A stretch of DNA of 38,523 nucleotides, taken from positions 1 through 38,523 of the forward strand of contig CALDJX010000048.1 in NCBI GenBank assembly GCA_937899075.1, given 5' to 3'. Below are positions 1 through 8,578 of the stretch, piece after piece (the stretch's first letter is position 1; every line of letters starts with the position of its first letter). A program made the position numbers and the translations under genes. The notes under the pieces were generated by a model. The model was not told the origin of the DNA, made no database searches, and worked only from the letters and a program-made list of their open reading frames with translations. This DNA comes from an uncultured Planctomyces sp. (lineage in GTDB: Bacteria; Planctomycetota; Planctomycetia; Planctomycetales; Planctomycetaceae).

Positions 1-2
1 CC

Positions 3-275
3 AGCGGTAAAGACGGGGGCAACCTTGGCCAGTTCGCCTTCCGAGGCCGCATGCCTGAGGCTCTGACGAAAGTCGCGTTCGGTCTCAAGGCCGCAGAAAT
101 CAGCGAGCCGTTCGAAACTCCCTTCGGAGTCCACATCCTGACAGTCACCGAGATCATTCCCGGGGACCTGAGTCTGGAAGACGCTCGCGGCGAAATCTTT
201 CAGGAACTCTCGGGAAAGCTTCAGACAGGACTAATCTCCCAGCTCCGCGAGAAAGCCACAATCACCCGCCCTTAG
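3..275 (+). CDS. PpiC/parvulin-type peptidyl-prolyl isomerase, C-terminal part
   Basis: This is the 3' end of a gene that begins before the window; the frame is open from base 3 and stops with TAG at 273-275. The readable 90 residues match the second half of a parvulin (rotamase) domain: a GGNLGQF segment, then the RGRMPEAL and AFGLKAAEIS helices, then the FGVHIL strand that closes the fold. Proteins of this family isomerise X-Pro bonds and in bacteria usually help fold exported proteins in the periplasm or at the outer face of the membrane. About 30 residues follow the domain, so the rotamase module is C-terminal. The N-terminus, and any signal peptide or lipobox, lies outside the window. 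A perfect terminator hairpin about 105 bases downstream suggests this gene ends its transcription unit. Confidence 0.85.
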   Translation, partial: SGKDGGNLGQFAFRGRMPEALTKVAFGLKAAEISEPFETPFGVHILTVTEIIPGDLSLEDARGEIFQELSGKLQTGLISQLREKATITRP

Positions 276-380
276 ACCATTTCTTGGTTTCTGTGCTGGG
301 CCATGGTTTCTGTACTGAGCGCTGACAAAGTGTTAGTTTCCCTTCGTGAATTCTGCGAGAGAATTCTTAAAACGTTATGT

Positions 381-423
381 CCGGCAGTGAGAAATTCATT
401 CTCGCTGCCGGTTTCTTTTGTTT
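381..423 (+). terminator. Rho-independent terminator
   Basis: The arms at 381-393 and 399-411 pair over 13 base pairs with a single G-T wobble around a 5-base loop. The stem is GC-rich at its base (CCGGCAG/CTGCCGG) and is followed directly by a T-rich run at 412-423. It lies between the parvulin gene and the GH16 gene, so GH16 probably has its own promoter in the roughly 20 bases after it or reads through. Confidence 0.85.
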
Positions 424-445
424 AACGGTCGTTCGGAAATAGCAA

Positions 446-1276
446 ATGTCATTGAACTCACTTGTCTGCTCAGCATGTTGTACGTTGCTTTGCCTTTCTG
501 ATTTCATTTCTGCTCGCGCCCAGGAGCAAACAGTTGCTCCAGTACCAAAGATGAAGCTCGTCTGGAGCGACGAGTTCGACGGCGACTCGCTAAATTATTC
601 CAAATGGGGAGTTCAAGAGAACGCGTTCGGCGGTGGCAATCAGGAACTGCAGATCTTCACCGACCGAACGAAGAACGTTCGAGTTGAGAATGGTCACCTG
701 GTCCTGGAAGCGCACCGCGATAACACTGGCGTCAGCGGAACCGTTCGCGAGTATTCATCCGGTCGAGTCCGGACCAAGCATCGCGGTGACTGGAAGTACG
801 GTCGCATTGAAGTTCGAGCCAAGATGCCGATCGGGCAGGGAATCTGGCCGGCGATCTGGATGTTGCCGACCGATGACAAGTACGGAGGATGGGCGTTGAG
901 CGGCGAGATCGACATCATGGAATATCGTGGCCAGAACCAGAAGCAGATCCTGGGAACATTGCACTACGGCGGGGGATGGCCCAACAACAAATATTCCGGG
1001 GCTGAGTTCGACCTGAAGAGCGGTTCCTTCAGCGACGACTTTCACACTTTCGCCATCGATTGGCAGGAAGGAAAAATCGTCTGGTCGATCGATGGAAAGC
1101 CCTGGCAAACGCAGACCAAATGGCATTCGGACAACGCTAAGTTCCCTGCTCCGTTCGATCAGAGATTCCACTTACTCCTGAACCTGTCAGTCGGTGGCCA
1201 CTTCGTCGGAGCACCGAATGACAAGACGACATTTCCTCAAAAGTTCCTGATCGACTACGTCCGCGTCTATCAGTAG
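446..1276 (+). CDS. GH16 family secreted endo-beta-glucanase (laminarinase-like)
   Basis: Encodes 276 residues. Residues 1-25 form a Sec signal peptide ending near ARAQ. The rest is one GH16 jelly-roll domain: WSDEFDG at the start, the GGGNQELQ segment, the strand GRIEVRAKMP, and the catalytic motif GEIDIMEY. In that motif E154 should be the nucleophile, D156 the assisting acid and E159 the acid/base. The domain ends with the usual DYVRVYQ strand. The EIDIMEY form of the motif, with an extra residue between the acids, is typical of laminarinases (endo-1,3-beta-glucanases), although GH16 also includes agarases, carrageenases and porphyranases, so the substrate is uncertain. No carbohydrate-binding module or anchor is present, so the enzyme is probably periplasmic or secreted. 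No clear Shine-Dalgarno sequence precedes the ATG. Confidence 0.9.
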   Translation: MSLNSLVCSACCTLLCLSDFISARAQEQTVAPVPKMKLVWSDEFDGDSLNYSKWGVQENAFGGGNQELQIFTDRTKNVRVENGHLVLEAHRDNTGVSGTVREYSSGRVRTKHRGDWKYGRIEVRAKMPIGQGIWPAIWMLPTDDKYGGWALSGEIDIMEYRGQNQKQILGTLHYGGGWPNNKYSGAEFDLKSGSFSDDFHTFAIDWQEGKIVWSIDGKPWQTQTKWHSDNAKFPAPFDQRFHLLLNLSVGGHFVGAPNDKTTFPQKFLIDYVRVYQ

Positions 1277-1323
1277 CAGGCACGCGTCTGAGCTGACTGC
1301 GGCCAGGCATCGAGAGTGAATTC

Positions 1324-1353
1324 AAAAAGTGTTCAACCTTCCGACACATTTTT
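1324..1353. terminator. possible weak bidirectional terminator
   Basis: Between the convergent GH16 and SGNH genes, AAAAAGTGT at 1324-1332 can pair with ACACATTTTT at 1344-1353 with one bulged base. This gives an A-run on one side and a T-run on the other, as in a two-way terminator. The stem is short and AT-rich, so the call is tentative. Confidence 0.3.
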
Positions 1354-1379
1354 AGTCCTCGGTCAAATACCGGCGTCAT

Positions 1380-2222
1380 TCACTTGCTCAAGTTCTTCTC
1401 ACGCAACAGCTTCACAAGGTACCGGGCCGTTTCGTCGGCGATGACGTTGTAGCCGGCGAGATTCGGATGCCGATCGCCGTACCAGCCGGGCAAGTCCCCG
1501 AGGATTGGATCCAGTTCATTGGCCATGACCACCACGCTCGATCCGCGGACAAACGGCTGTACCAGCGCGTGATACTTCGTCGGAACTTTTGCCAACGAGT
1601 ACCGACGATAGTTGAGCATGTTGTGGCCCTTTTTCAGCTCAGTGGCATACCTTGGATAGATGTCGAAAACGTCCAGCTTCTCTTTTTCGGCGACCTGCCT
1701 CACCAGGCCGTTGATCTGCACGCTGTCTTCTTCATTCGCAAACGGGATAACGGTCGTCGGAATCAGCAATGCCGAGGGATGGTCCTTTCGAAGCCGATCG
1801 ATGAGTTCATGAAAGTGCTTCGGAAACTCCGTCGTAAATTCATCCACCCTGGCCCGATCGTTCAGGCCGTATCGAATAAAGATGTAGTCGACTCCGGGAA
1901 GCTTTGCGGCATCGCGATCGTAGCGTCCCGAATCGAGCAGCCTTCGGATGTACTCTCCGCTCAGACTTGAGTTAATGACATGGCACGGCGGGAGGGCCTC
2001 TTCCGCTGCGAGTAGCTGTTCAAGGACTGTTTCCAGGTGCGGCCCTTCGGGTTTGATGAGCCTCGGGATGCTGCCTTCCGTAGTGCTGTCGCCAAGCAAC
2101 AGAATCTGAACCTTCCCTTCGTGCTCCGCTTTTGCGGTTGCGACCAGCACGACGACCGTGATCAGTGCGAGAAAGACTCGCGCCAACGGAACGACCGAAC
2201 GAAAAGTAGACAGATTAATCAT
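1380..2222 (-). CDS. SGNH/GDSL hydrolase, secreted esterase
   Basis: Encodes 280 residues with a hydrophobic Sec signal (about residues 1-32, cleavage near TAKAE). The SGNH blocks are visible: block I LLLGDSTTEG with the nucleophile S46, block III GLND with the Asn of the oxyanion hole, and block V GDRHPNLAGY with D250 and H252 completing the triad. Such enzymes remove acetyl or other acyl groups; relatives in planctomycete carbohydrate loci act as acetyl-xylan or rhamnogalacturonan acetylesterases, which is plausible beside a beta-helix pectate-lyase-like gene, but the substrate cannot be read from the sequence. It is the last of five tandem minus-strand genes and converges on the GH16 gene. 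ATG is the only sensible start; the upstream Shine-Dalgarno is weak. Confidence 0.82.
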   Translation of the reverse strand: MINLSTFRSVVPLARVFLALITVVVLVATAKAEHEGKVQILLLGDSTTEGSIPRLIKPEGPHLETVLEQLLAAEEALPPCHVINSSLSGEYIRRLLDSGRYDRDAAKLPGVDYIFIRYGLNDRARVDEFTTEFPKHFHELIDRLRKDHPSALLIPTTVIPFANEEDSVQINGLVRQVAEKEKLDVFDIYPRYATELKKGHNMLNYRRYSLAKVPTKYHALVQPFVRGSSVVVMANELDPILGDLPGWYGDRHPNLAGYNVIADETARYLVKLLREKNLSK

Positions 2223-2324
2223 GGGATCACTCGTTTTGGAAAGGGCGACAGAAGCAGACTAAGTTGCATCGCGATGGCGGGTAAAGAATGCCGAGTAACG
2301 AACGGTCATCATTCCGAAAGGTCA

Positions 2325-2960
2325 TCAGTAGAGACGATCTGCGTACGACTGTTGAATCTGTTGGTCGAGCGATTCTACAGACTCATCGATTTTCGTCTGG
2401 TCGATCAGGATCTCGGCAAAACACGCGAGACCAGGCGTTTTGAGTGGTTGTGGCGGCTCCCAGAGCTTGGAGCGAATCAAGGCCTTCGCACATTGTAAGT
2501 AACACTCTTCCACTTCAACCGCGATGCCAAGGACCGGCCGCCTTCCCTGAACGGCCAGCGATGCGAGAACTTCCTCATCGCGAATCACGCAAGCTGAGCC
2601 GTTGACTCGCAACGTTTCGCCAAGCCCCGGGATAACGAACAGTAAACCGACCCGCCCGTTTTCTATGATGTTTTGAAGCGAGTCCGCTCGGCGATTTCCA
2701 GGACGCTCAGCGAGAATCAGCGTCTTTGAATCCAGTACCTGTGCGACCGCCGGCAGATCCCCGCGTGGCGAAACGTCACATCGCCCGTCATGTCCGTAAG
2801 TACCCAGCAACGCAAACGGAGACTCGGTAATAAACGCCCGCATGTGACGATCGAGTTCCGACAGTTGTTTGCGGATCACAAGTTCGCTCGGTGAACCGAT
2901 CAATGTCTCGAGCTCGTCGACAGAATCAACCCGATGTTTGAACTGATCAAGACTCATCAT
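2325..2960 (-). CDS. pyridoxamine 5'-phosphate oxidase-like FMN-binding protein
   Basis: Encodes 211 residues without a signal peptide, which is exceptional in this window and implies a cytoplasmic protein. The sequence follows the PPOX-type split-barrel flavoprotein family, most like the DR_2398-type subfamily: an N-terminal helical part (residues 1-45), then FALLGTYGHDGRCDVSPRGDLP, then the strand-turn LAERPGNRRADSLQNIIENGRVGLLFVIPG, and LRVNGSACVI. The SPRGD and RPGNRRADSLQNI segments are expected to contact FMN. These proteins use FMN, F420 or heme, and the exact reaction of this subfamily is not established. A second ATG lies one codon downstream, so the start could be 2957. Nothing links it clearly to the carbohydrate genes around it. 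Confidence 0.82.
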   Translation of the reverse strand: MMSLDQFKHRVDSVDELETLIGSPSELVIRKQLSELDRHMRAFITESPFALLGTYGHDGRCDVSPRGDLPAVAQVLDSKTLILAERPGNRRADSLQNIIENGRVGLLFVIPGLGETLRVNGSACVIRDEEVLASLAVQGRRPVLGIAVEVEECYLQCAKALIRSKLWEPPQPLKTPGLACFAEILIDQTKIDESVESLDQQIQQSYADRLY

Positions 2961-3047
2961 GAACGCCGTAGTGAAAAATGCGTGGATGGGAAACGGTTCT
3001 AACTCGGCTCAATTCGAGAATCGAATTTCGCTTTCCGTTCCTGAAAA

Positions 3048-3959
3048 TTACCGGGACTTTATGGCAGGGCGATAGCTATCGAGGAACATCCTGGCACTTT
3101 CAAAGTGGTCCCCGGTGAAGAACTGCCGACCTCCGTGACCTGCCTTTTCGAGTATGACCAGGCGGGCTTTCAGGCCAGCTTTCTCATAAAGCTTTGCGAT
3201 GTGCTCGCTCTGGTCCAGAAGCACGGTACTGTCGACTTTCCCATGAAAAATCAGCAACGGCGGATCATCTTCGGAAACGTAATGGGCCGGGCTGGCCAGC
3301 TTCTCTGCTTCAGGATCGACCTTGCCGTTCTTCACGCCGCCCAACAGTGCGAAACTTCCCGACTTCTCCGTGTAGGCACGTTCCGGTTGTGTCTTCCCTC
3401 GCAGCACAAAATCGGACGGGCCGAAGTAGTCGATGACCGCCTGGACTGCTGAAGACTGATCCGCATGATCGCCCACGTTTCCTTCCAGCTCTTTCACGTG
3501 GCCGGAAACTCCCATCAGCAGTGCCAGATGGCCACCCGCCGAACTGCCGGCAACCGCAATCCAATCTGCGTCGTAGTCGTACTTTCCGGCGTTGGCTCGC
3601 AGCCACCGGACGGCGGCTTTGCAGTCGTGGATCTGCGCCGGAAAAATCGCATTGGTCGTAAATCGATAACTGATACTCGCGACGGCATAACCACGCTTCG
3701 TCAGATCAAGAATTGGGACCTTGTTTTTCGAGCCAGCTCGCCAGCCGCCGCCATGAATCCACACCACCAGCGGCGCTTCCTCAAGTCCGGACGGAAGATA
3801 GAGGTCCAGCTTCAGTCGGTGACCGTCAACTTCCGCGAAGACGATGTCGCGATGAGTTTTGCCAGGTGCGGCGTCATCAGCGTAGGTCCGAGAAGCGAGA
3901 CCAAACCCGAGCAGGACCAACAGCAGAACGTACCGACTGTGAATTCGTTTTCGATGCAC
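3048..3959 (-). CDS. secreted alpha/beta hydrolase (BD-FAE/esterase-lipase type)
   Basis: Encodes 303 residues from a GTG start. The frame stays open upstream to 4175, but that stretch overlaps the FAD oxidoreductase gene and looks like shadow sequence; AAGGA eight bases before GTG 3959 and the signal peptide right after it ([20 protein letters not shown], cleavage near TYADD) decide the start. The fold is an alpha/beta hydrolase: oxyanion loop HGGG at 69-72, nucleophile elbow GSSAG with S140, acid D243 in HGKVDSTV and H275 in KAGHGG. This layout matches feruloyl/acetyl esterases of the BD-FAE and hormone-sensitive-lipase-like group, consistent with de-esterifying plant or algal polysaccharide outside the cytoplasm. 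It lies between the FAD oxidoreductase (62-base gap) and the PPOX gene (87-base gap) on the same strand. Confidence 0.85.
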   Translation of the reverse strand: MHRKRIHSRYVLLLVLLGFGLASRTYADDAAPGKTHRDIVFAEVDGHRLKLDLYLPSGLEEAPLVVWIHGGGWRAGSKNKVPILDLTKRGYAVASISYRFTTNAIFPAQIHDCKAAVRWLRANAGKYDYDADWIAVAGSSAGGHLALLMGVSGHVKELEGNVGDHADQSSAVQAVIDYFGPSDFVLRGKTQPERAYTEKSGSFALLGGVKNGKVDPEAEKLASPAHYVSEDDPPLLIFHGKVDSTVLLDQSEHIAKLYEKAGLKARLVILEKAGHGGRQFFTGDHFESARMFLDSYRPAIKSR

Positions 3960-3967
3960 GATGAAAA

Positions 3968-3972
3968 TCCTT
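3968..3972 (-). promoter_or_regulatory. Shine-Dalgarno site fixing a GTG start
   Basis: On the minus strand this reads AAGGA, followed by eight bases and then GTG at 3959-3957. It selects the GTG that begins the esterase signal peptide over the much longer open frame upstream. Confidence 0.65.
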
Positions 3973-4021
3973 AACGAGAATTTCTTGAAGTTCGTAAGTC
4001 GGGGACGCCAGAACGAGCCCC

Positions 4022-5470
4022 TTAGACACGCTTGATCTCGTCCCAGTGGAGTTCGTGTGGCATCACATTCTTCGCCACAGAAACTGCCGCCGCCAGCCCG
4101 GCGGCTTCTCCCATCGGAACAGAGTTGCCGGTCACCCGGTAACTGGAGTGAGCGATGAAGTCGCCGCTGATACACCGTCCTGCCATCAACAGTCCGTCGA
4201 CGTCAGCCGCGACGAGAGCTGGATACGGAATGTCGTAGGGTTTGTGACCACCAGCCTTAAAGTTTCGGCTGATCTCTTTATTGCCGTGAGCATCCAACGC
4301 GTGTACGTCGATTGGAAACCTGGCGCGACAGATGGCTTGTTCGTGTTGCAGCCCCTTGGCAACGTCTTCCGCGGTGATGACATAGCGACCTCGAATTCGC
4401 CGCCCCTCTCGGACACCGATTTGCTCGGCCGTGGCGACGACTGAAAGATTCTGCCACGGCGAACCGAGCTTTCGCAGTCCGTCGACGATTTCGTGTACTT
4501 CACGGCGGGCACGGATGGTTGCCTCAGTGATCGCACCCGCGTCGAAAGCCGACACGCCATATTCATGGTTGGTCATGATCGAGTAGATGCCACTATGCAG
4601 GTGCCGCAACGTTGGCGCGCGATACGAAGGGGTGACTCCATGATCTTCCATCAACTTCAGAAGTCGTCTCTTGGCTGCCGAGCCGGACTCGCGGATGAAT
4701 GGTCGAATCGCGTCCGGATCAACGCCCGTCAGAAGTGCCAGCATCGACATTGGCTGGCACCCGCAGTCTTCACCGATGCCAACGTCAAAACGGCAACCTG
4801 CATGAGCCGCCAGATCACCGTCTCCGCTGCAGTCGACAAACCGTTCGGCCAGCCACGCTTCGCGACCGGACTTCGATTCCGTCAGTACGCCGACGACTCG
4901 ATGGCGATCATCAGTCACGGCACCGACAAGTCGAGTATGCAAGCGAATCTTCACTCCCGCTTCGACACACAGCTCTTCAAGTACCAGTTTGGCGATCTCC
5001 GGATCGTAGACTGTCCCTTGAGTATCGCGGGCAATCTGGCTTCCTCGCGAAGCAAACGACTTCAACAACTCGGCCATGATCCCCGATTTGTTCTCTCCGT
5101 CGAGAATCTTTGTCAGCAGGCCCACAGTCCAGACGCCACCCAGGCAACCCGCAACCTCGATCAACTGCACCGAAGCACCTGCGCGGGCTGCAGCCAGAGC
5201 AGCACCGATTCCCGCTGGGCCGCCGCCACAGACAAGCACGTCCGTCTTTCCAGCGACGGGAATCGCCCGCTGTTGTTCGAGCAACTGCTTGCCGTCTTCC
5301 GATAGCCCGCCCTTCGTCCGCAGTACATCGCCAGCCACCGGATTCGCAACGCGCGATGCATCTCGCGTGTCCGCGGCTTGAGTATCCGGCGACGTCAGCG
5401 ACGCAGAAACCATCAATCCGCTCGAAGTCGTTTGAAGGAAACGCCGTCGTGAAAAATTCGACTCGGACAT
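4022..5470 (-). CDS. Tat-exported FAD-dependent oxidoreductase
   Basis: Encodes 482 residues from ATG 5470. The frame runs further upstream only to a TTG; the ATG immediately precedes a textbook twin-arginine leader, SRRRFLQ at residues 7-13, so it is the likely start. The FAD-binding Rossmann motif is [18 protein letters not shown] with glycines 82-87, and the acidic end of the second strand follows in VQLIE. Later segments fit the FAD-dependent oxidoreductase family (PF12831-like): [17 protein letters not shown] in the middle and [18 protein letters not shown] near the C-terminus, closing the FAD site. Tat export implies folding with FAD in the cytoplasm before translocation. Members are common in planctomycete carbohydrate loci, but the substrate is unknown. 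It sits between the beta-helix and esterase genes on the same strand. Confidence 0.88.
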   Translation of the reverse strand: MSESNFSRRRFLQTTSSGLMVSASLTSPDTQAADTRDASRVANPVAGDVLRTKGGLSEDGKQLLEQQRAIPVAGKTDVLVCGGGPAGIGAALAAARAGASVQLIEVAGCLGGVWTVGLLTKILDGENKSGIMAELLKSFASRGSQIARDTQGTVYDPEIAKLVLEELCVEAGVKIRLHTRLVGAVTDDRHRVVGVLTESKSGREAWLAERFVDCSGDGDLAAHAGCRFDVGIGEDCGCQPMSMLALLTGVDPDAIRPFIRESGSAAKRRLLKLMEDHGVTPSYRAPTLRHLHSGIYSIMTNHEYGVSAFDAGAITEATIRARREVHEIVDGLRKLGSPWQNLSVVATAEQIGVREGRRIRGRYVITAEDVAKGLQHEQAICRARFPIDVHALDAHGNKEISRNFKAGGHKPYDIPYPALVAADVDGLLMAGRCISGDFIAHSSYRVTGNSVPMGEAAGLAAAVSVAKNVMPHELHWDEIKRV

Positions 5471-5677
5471 GAGACTACCTGACGGGATAATTTCAGTAAG
5501 GGATGGCCAATGAGCAATTTGACTCAGAGTCCGTCCACCAGACAAACCAATCGAATTCAGCCTGCGACCTTTCGAACGAATTCGTCACTCCATCATGACG
5601 GCAGACACTCGCGACCCGCAATCACTCACATCGGGCAGTCAGTTCCCGCCCTTAGCGCCGCGTCGAATGATGAGCCG

Positions 5678-6847
5678 TTACTCAGTCGCAGCATCCGGAT
5701 CGACAATGTCGCTAACGACTCCTTCAGTCCGTCGTTCAAGCAATGGCCGTGCAGCCTTCAACACGTTGCCAATGATGCGGACACGTTTGGCTCCGTTGAG
5801 AGAAATTGCGTGGTCAGTCGCTGTGATCTGATTATCGGAGATGATGACGTCCTCGCCTGGTTGATCGTTGTAGCGAGAGTTGCCCCACACATAGATGCCT
5901 GTCGGATTGCTGTCTGCTCCAGTGATGATGTTGCCGCGGATGGTCAGGCCCTTGGTATATCCGAATTGCATGACGGATCCGGTCTGTCCTCCGGATCGAA
6001 CAATGTTGTCGCAGATCAGCAGGTTGCTATTGCTGTTGCCGACAAGCTTGCCGGTCACGGTATTACCTCGAATGATCATGCCGTCGACGCCTCCGGCAAG
6101 AATCGATTTGCGACACTGATTGTTCTCGATGATCACATTCTTCAAGCCACGCGCGTGCTCGACGTGAATCGTCGAGCCACCTGGCTTAACGGAGTGTTCG
6201 AGGTCTCGGCAGCCGGTGACGAGGTAGTCGCGGGAACCGGGGCTGCCGCCCATCTGAATTCCCTGGCGGATAAAATTGCGAAGCGTGCAGTCTCGGACGG
6301 TGATGCTGCGGCAGTTGTATGAAAACGCCATGCAATCGCCGGAGAAGTTCTCGGCGAAGACGTTCATCACTGTCACGTTCTCGATGACATGGTCCTTGTT
6401 GTAGAACCACAATCCAGCGTTGTGTTCGGGTGTCTCGCCCTTGACGTATGCAGGATGCGTGTTGGATCCGTCGAGATGCAGATCGCGGATTACGACGTTC
6501 TTCGTCCCTCCTGCAACCGGTGCTCCGATCATCCGCCAGAAATTACTCTGGTTGACGCCGGGATCGAATTTCAGAATCGATGCCGTCCCTTCTCCACGGA
6601 GCGTCGTATTGGGCGGCACTTCCAGAATGGGACTCTCACTGTTGCGGCGTGACAGAATGAATGTGCCCGCAGGGACAAACACGGTGCCGCCACCTGCCTG
6701 GCCACACGCTGTCAATGCGTCTTCAATCGCGGTGGTATCATCGGCTTGATCGTTTGGGGTTGCTCCAAACCGAGTGATGTCAAACTCGGCGGCAGGCAGC
6801 CTGCTGGCCACATTGGTGATCAGCATCAACAGAACAATCCACTTCAT
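5678..6847 (-). CDS. secreted right-handed beta-helix protein (pectate-lyase-3 type)
   Basis: Encodes 389 residues from ATG 6847. An in-frame ATG at 6901 adds 18 residues that would spoil the signal peptide MKWIVLLMLITNVASRLPAA, so the inner start is preferred. The N-terminal part FDITRFGATPNDQADDTTAI followed by GGGTVFVPAGTF is the hallmark of the pectate lyase superfamily 3 domain (PF12708), the first coil of a right-handed beta-helix. The rest is a ladder of short parallel-helix rungs such as NVVIRDLHLDG, VIENVTVMNVFAENF, SITVRDCTL, NVIIENNQC, GMIIRGNTVTG and LTIRGNIITG. Such proteins bind or cleave polyuronides or other acidic polysaccharides, but lyase, hydrolase and epimerase activities share the fold, so the activity is open. 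It is the first gene of the five-gene minus-strand run. Confidence 0.85.
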   Translation of the reverse strand: MKWIVLLMLITNVASRLPAAEFDITRFGATPNDQADDTTAIEDALTACGQAGGGTVFVPAGTFILSRRNSESPILEVPPNTTLRGEGTASILKFDPGVNQSNFWRMIGAPVAGGTKNVVIRDLHLDGSNTHPAYVKGETPEHNAGLWFYNKDHVIENVTVMNVFAENFSGDCMAFSYNCRSITVRDCTLRNFIRQGIQMGGSPGSRDYLVTGCRDLEHSVKPGGSTIHVEHARGLKNVIIENNQCRKSILAGGVDGMIIRGNTVTGKLVGNSNSNLLICDNIVRSGGQTGSVMQFGYTKGLTIRGNIITGADSNPTGIYVWGNSRYNDQPGEDVIISDNQITATDHAISLNGAKRVRIIGNVLKAARPLLERRTEGVVSDIVDPDAATE

Positions 6848-7200
6848 GGGCTCGGCTTTTCTTCTGAGGGCCTTCGGAAATGTCAATTCGGCGAATATCA
6901 TCGCGACTGGCTGACCATGTTGCTACGCACGAACGATTTGCATCCGAACTGCTTTACGTTGCGGCGCCCACACACGAACACGCCAGCGTGACTGACGTAC
7001 GGACGCCAATCAGTTCGCGGCAGAACGCGAATACAATGCCACATCGCGACGTTGTAAATCACGGGTCATAAGAGACGCTGACCACGCGTGTCCGTGTAAA
7101 GATGCCCGGCGCAAGGATATGCTCTCCGTGCACGAAACATGTTTCAATCGCGAGGACCGAGCCTCGCCAGACAGGCGAGCATCACAACCAGGAGAGCACT
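6848..7200. other. divergent intergenic region
   Basis: These 353 bases separate the minus-strand beta-helix gene from the plus-strand Gfo/Idh/MocA gene, so promoters for both directions should lie here. No convincing -35/-10 pair can be assigned by eye. A small inverted repeat (CTCGCC and GGCGAG around 5 bases) lies just before the plus-strand ribosome binding site near 7163-7180. No coding sequence is credible. Confidence 0.4.
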
Positions 7201-8499
7201 ATGTCGAAGAAGGCAACGCGACATTCACGGCGTCGGTTTTTGAAGACCGCAGCTTCGGCTGCCGGAGCCGCAGTGATGGCTCCAACCATTATCCCAAGTT
7301 CTGCGTTGGGTCGGGACGGCGCCGTTCCTCCGAGCGAACGAGTGGTTGTGGGAGGAATCGGCATCGGACGACGTGGCGGCTACGACCTCGGCTGCTTCCT
7401 CCAGCAAAACGACGTGCAGTTCGTCGCGGTTGCAGACATCAAGCAGAAACGTCGCGGCGAAGTGAAGAAGATCGTCGACACGCATCACGGTAATAAAAAT
7501 TGCGATACCTACAGCGACTTTCGTGAACTTCTCGACCGAACCGATATCGATGCCGTACTGATCGCCACCGGCCCGAACTGGCATGCGACGGCCGCAATGA
7601 CTGCCGCTAAAGCTGGCAAGGACATGTATTGCGAAAAGCCAGTCACGAAGAACATCTCCCAGAGCTTGATCCTCGCCGACACGATGCGGCGCACTGCGCG
7701 AGTTTTCCAGGCAGGGACTCAGCGACGAAACCTGCCGCACTTCGCATTCGCCTGCGAACTGGCTCGAACCGGAAAGCTTGGCAAACTCAAGAAAGTCTAC
7801 GCTCATCCGGCAGGCATGCAGGCCATGATGAGCGGCTGGCTGGTTCCCGAAGAGCAACCGGACAAGGACGTTGTCGACTGGGACATGTACCTTGGGCCGG
7901 CCGCCTGGCGTCCTTTCAATCAGAAGCTGCTGGATGGTTTCAACTTTGAAAAAGGTGGCGGCTTCGTCGGCGCGTTCAAAGGCGGCGGAGTGCTGGAGTG
8001 GGGTTCCCATTGCGTGGACCTTTGCCAATGGGCCGTCGATGACTGCCTGCCGCCGGTCGAATACAACTCGAGGAAAGACGGCGAACTGATGGCCAGATAT
8101 GAAAACGGCACGCAGTTGATCTTCCGCGAGAAGGGCTGGATTCCGTTGGGGTCATGCCCTGTGCGGTTCGAAGGTGAAACTGGCTGGGTTGAAGCTGGTG
8201 ACAGCGGCAAGATGGTTTTGAGTTCGCCGGAGTTGCTCGCTGGCCGAGAGGTGGAAGAAATCGGCGGCTACCCGGCCACTTTCCACGTCCGTGACTTCCT
8301 CGACTGCGTGAAGACTCGACGCCAGCCGAAAGGAAATGCCCAGGCAGCATGCAACGCGCACATCGCCTGCCACGCCGCCAACATCGCCCTGCTGCTGGAT
8401 CGCCAGGTCAAATTCGACAACGCCACCAACACGTTCATCGACGACGACGCGGCCAATCGCCTGCGTTCGGAAGCGCTGCGGGAACCGTGGAGGCTGTAA
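7201..8499 (+). CDS. Tat-exported Gfo/Idh/MocA family oxidoreductase
   Basis: Encodes 432 residues. The start ATG 7201 is fixed by AGGAG at 7190-7194 six bases upstream and by a twin-arginine leader, HSRRRFLKTAASAAGAA, at residues 8-24; the longer open frame from 7102 adds unrelated residues. A nucleotide-binding Rossmann half follows (VVVGGIGIGRRGGYDLG, then VAVADI). The family signature CEKPVTKN has its EKP at residues 145-147, where the lysine is normally catalytic. The C-terminal half carries GGGVLEWGSHCVDLCQWA, with the conserved Gly-His-Asp pattern of the sugar-binding domain. Members oxidise, reduce or epimerise sugars with tightly bound NAD(P); Tat-exported forms would work outside the cytoplasm with a prebound cofactor. 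The HEAT-repeat gene follows 79 bases later. Confidence 0.9.
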   Translation: MSKKATRHSRRRFLKTAASAAGAAVMAPTIIPSSALGRDGAVPPSERVVVGGIGIGRRGGYDLGCFLQQNDVQFVAVADIKQKRRGEVKKIVDTHHGNKNCDTYSDFRELLDRTDIDAVLIATGPNWHATAAMTAAKAGKDMYCEKPVTKNISQSLILADTMRRTARVFQAGTQRRNLPHFAFACELARTGKLGKLKKVYAHPAGMQAMMSGWLVPEEQPDKDVVDWDMYLGPAAWRPFNQKLLDGFNFEKGGGFVGAFKGGGVLEWGSHCVDLCQWAVDDCLPPVEYNSRKDGELMARYENGTQLIFREKGWIPLGSCPVRFEGETGWVEAGDSGKMVLSSPELLAGREVEEIGGYPATFHVRDFLDCVKTRRQPKGNAQAACNAHIACHAANIALLLDRQVKFDNATNTFIDDDAANRLRSEALREPWRL

Positions 8500-8567
8500 C
8501 CGGCTGACCTCGGCGTATTCGCCATCTTTGCGGACGAAGACTTCATCAACACCGTCCTCCATGTTCT

Positions 8568-8571
8568 GGAG
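8568..8571 (+). promoter_or_regulatory. Shine-Dalgarno site of the HEAT-repeat gene
   Basis: GGAG stands seven bases before ATG 8579. The frame is open from 8336, inside the preceding oxidoreductase gene, so this site and the signal peptide right after ATG 8579 decide the start. Confidence 0.6.
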
Positions 8572-8578
8572 AAATAAC

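Noticed and set aside
3960..4175. Upstream extension of the esterase reading frame (72 codons)
   Set aside because: It overlaps the FAD oxidoreductase gene, has no protein-like character, and the AAGGA-GTG site with an immediate signal peptide explains the start at 3959.
4493..5305. 270-codon open frame on the plus strand
   Set aside because: It is antisense to the FAD oxidoreductase gene, whose Tat leader and FAD motif are unambiguous; long antisense frames are expected from the codon bias.
5510..6322. 270-codon plus-strand frame opposite the beta-helix gene
   Set aside because: Composition is an antisense shadow of beta-helix repeats; no ribosome site or family match.
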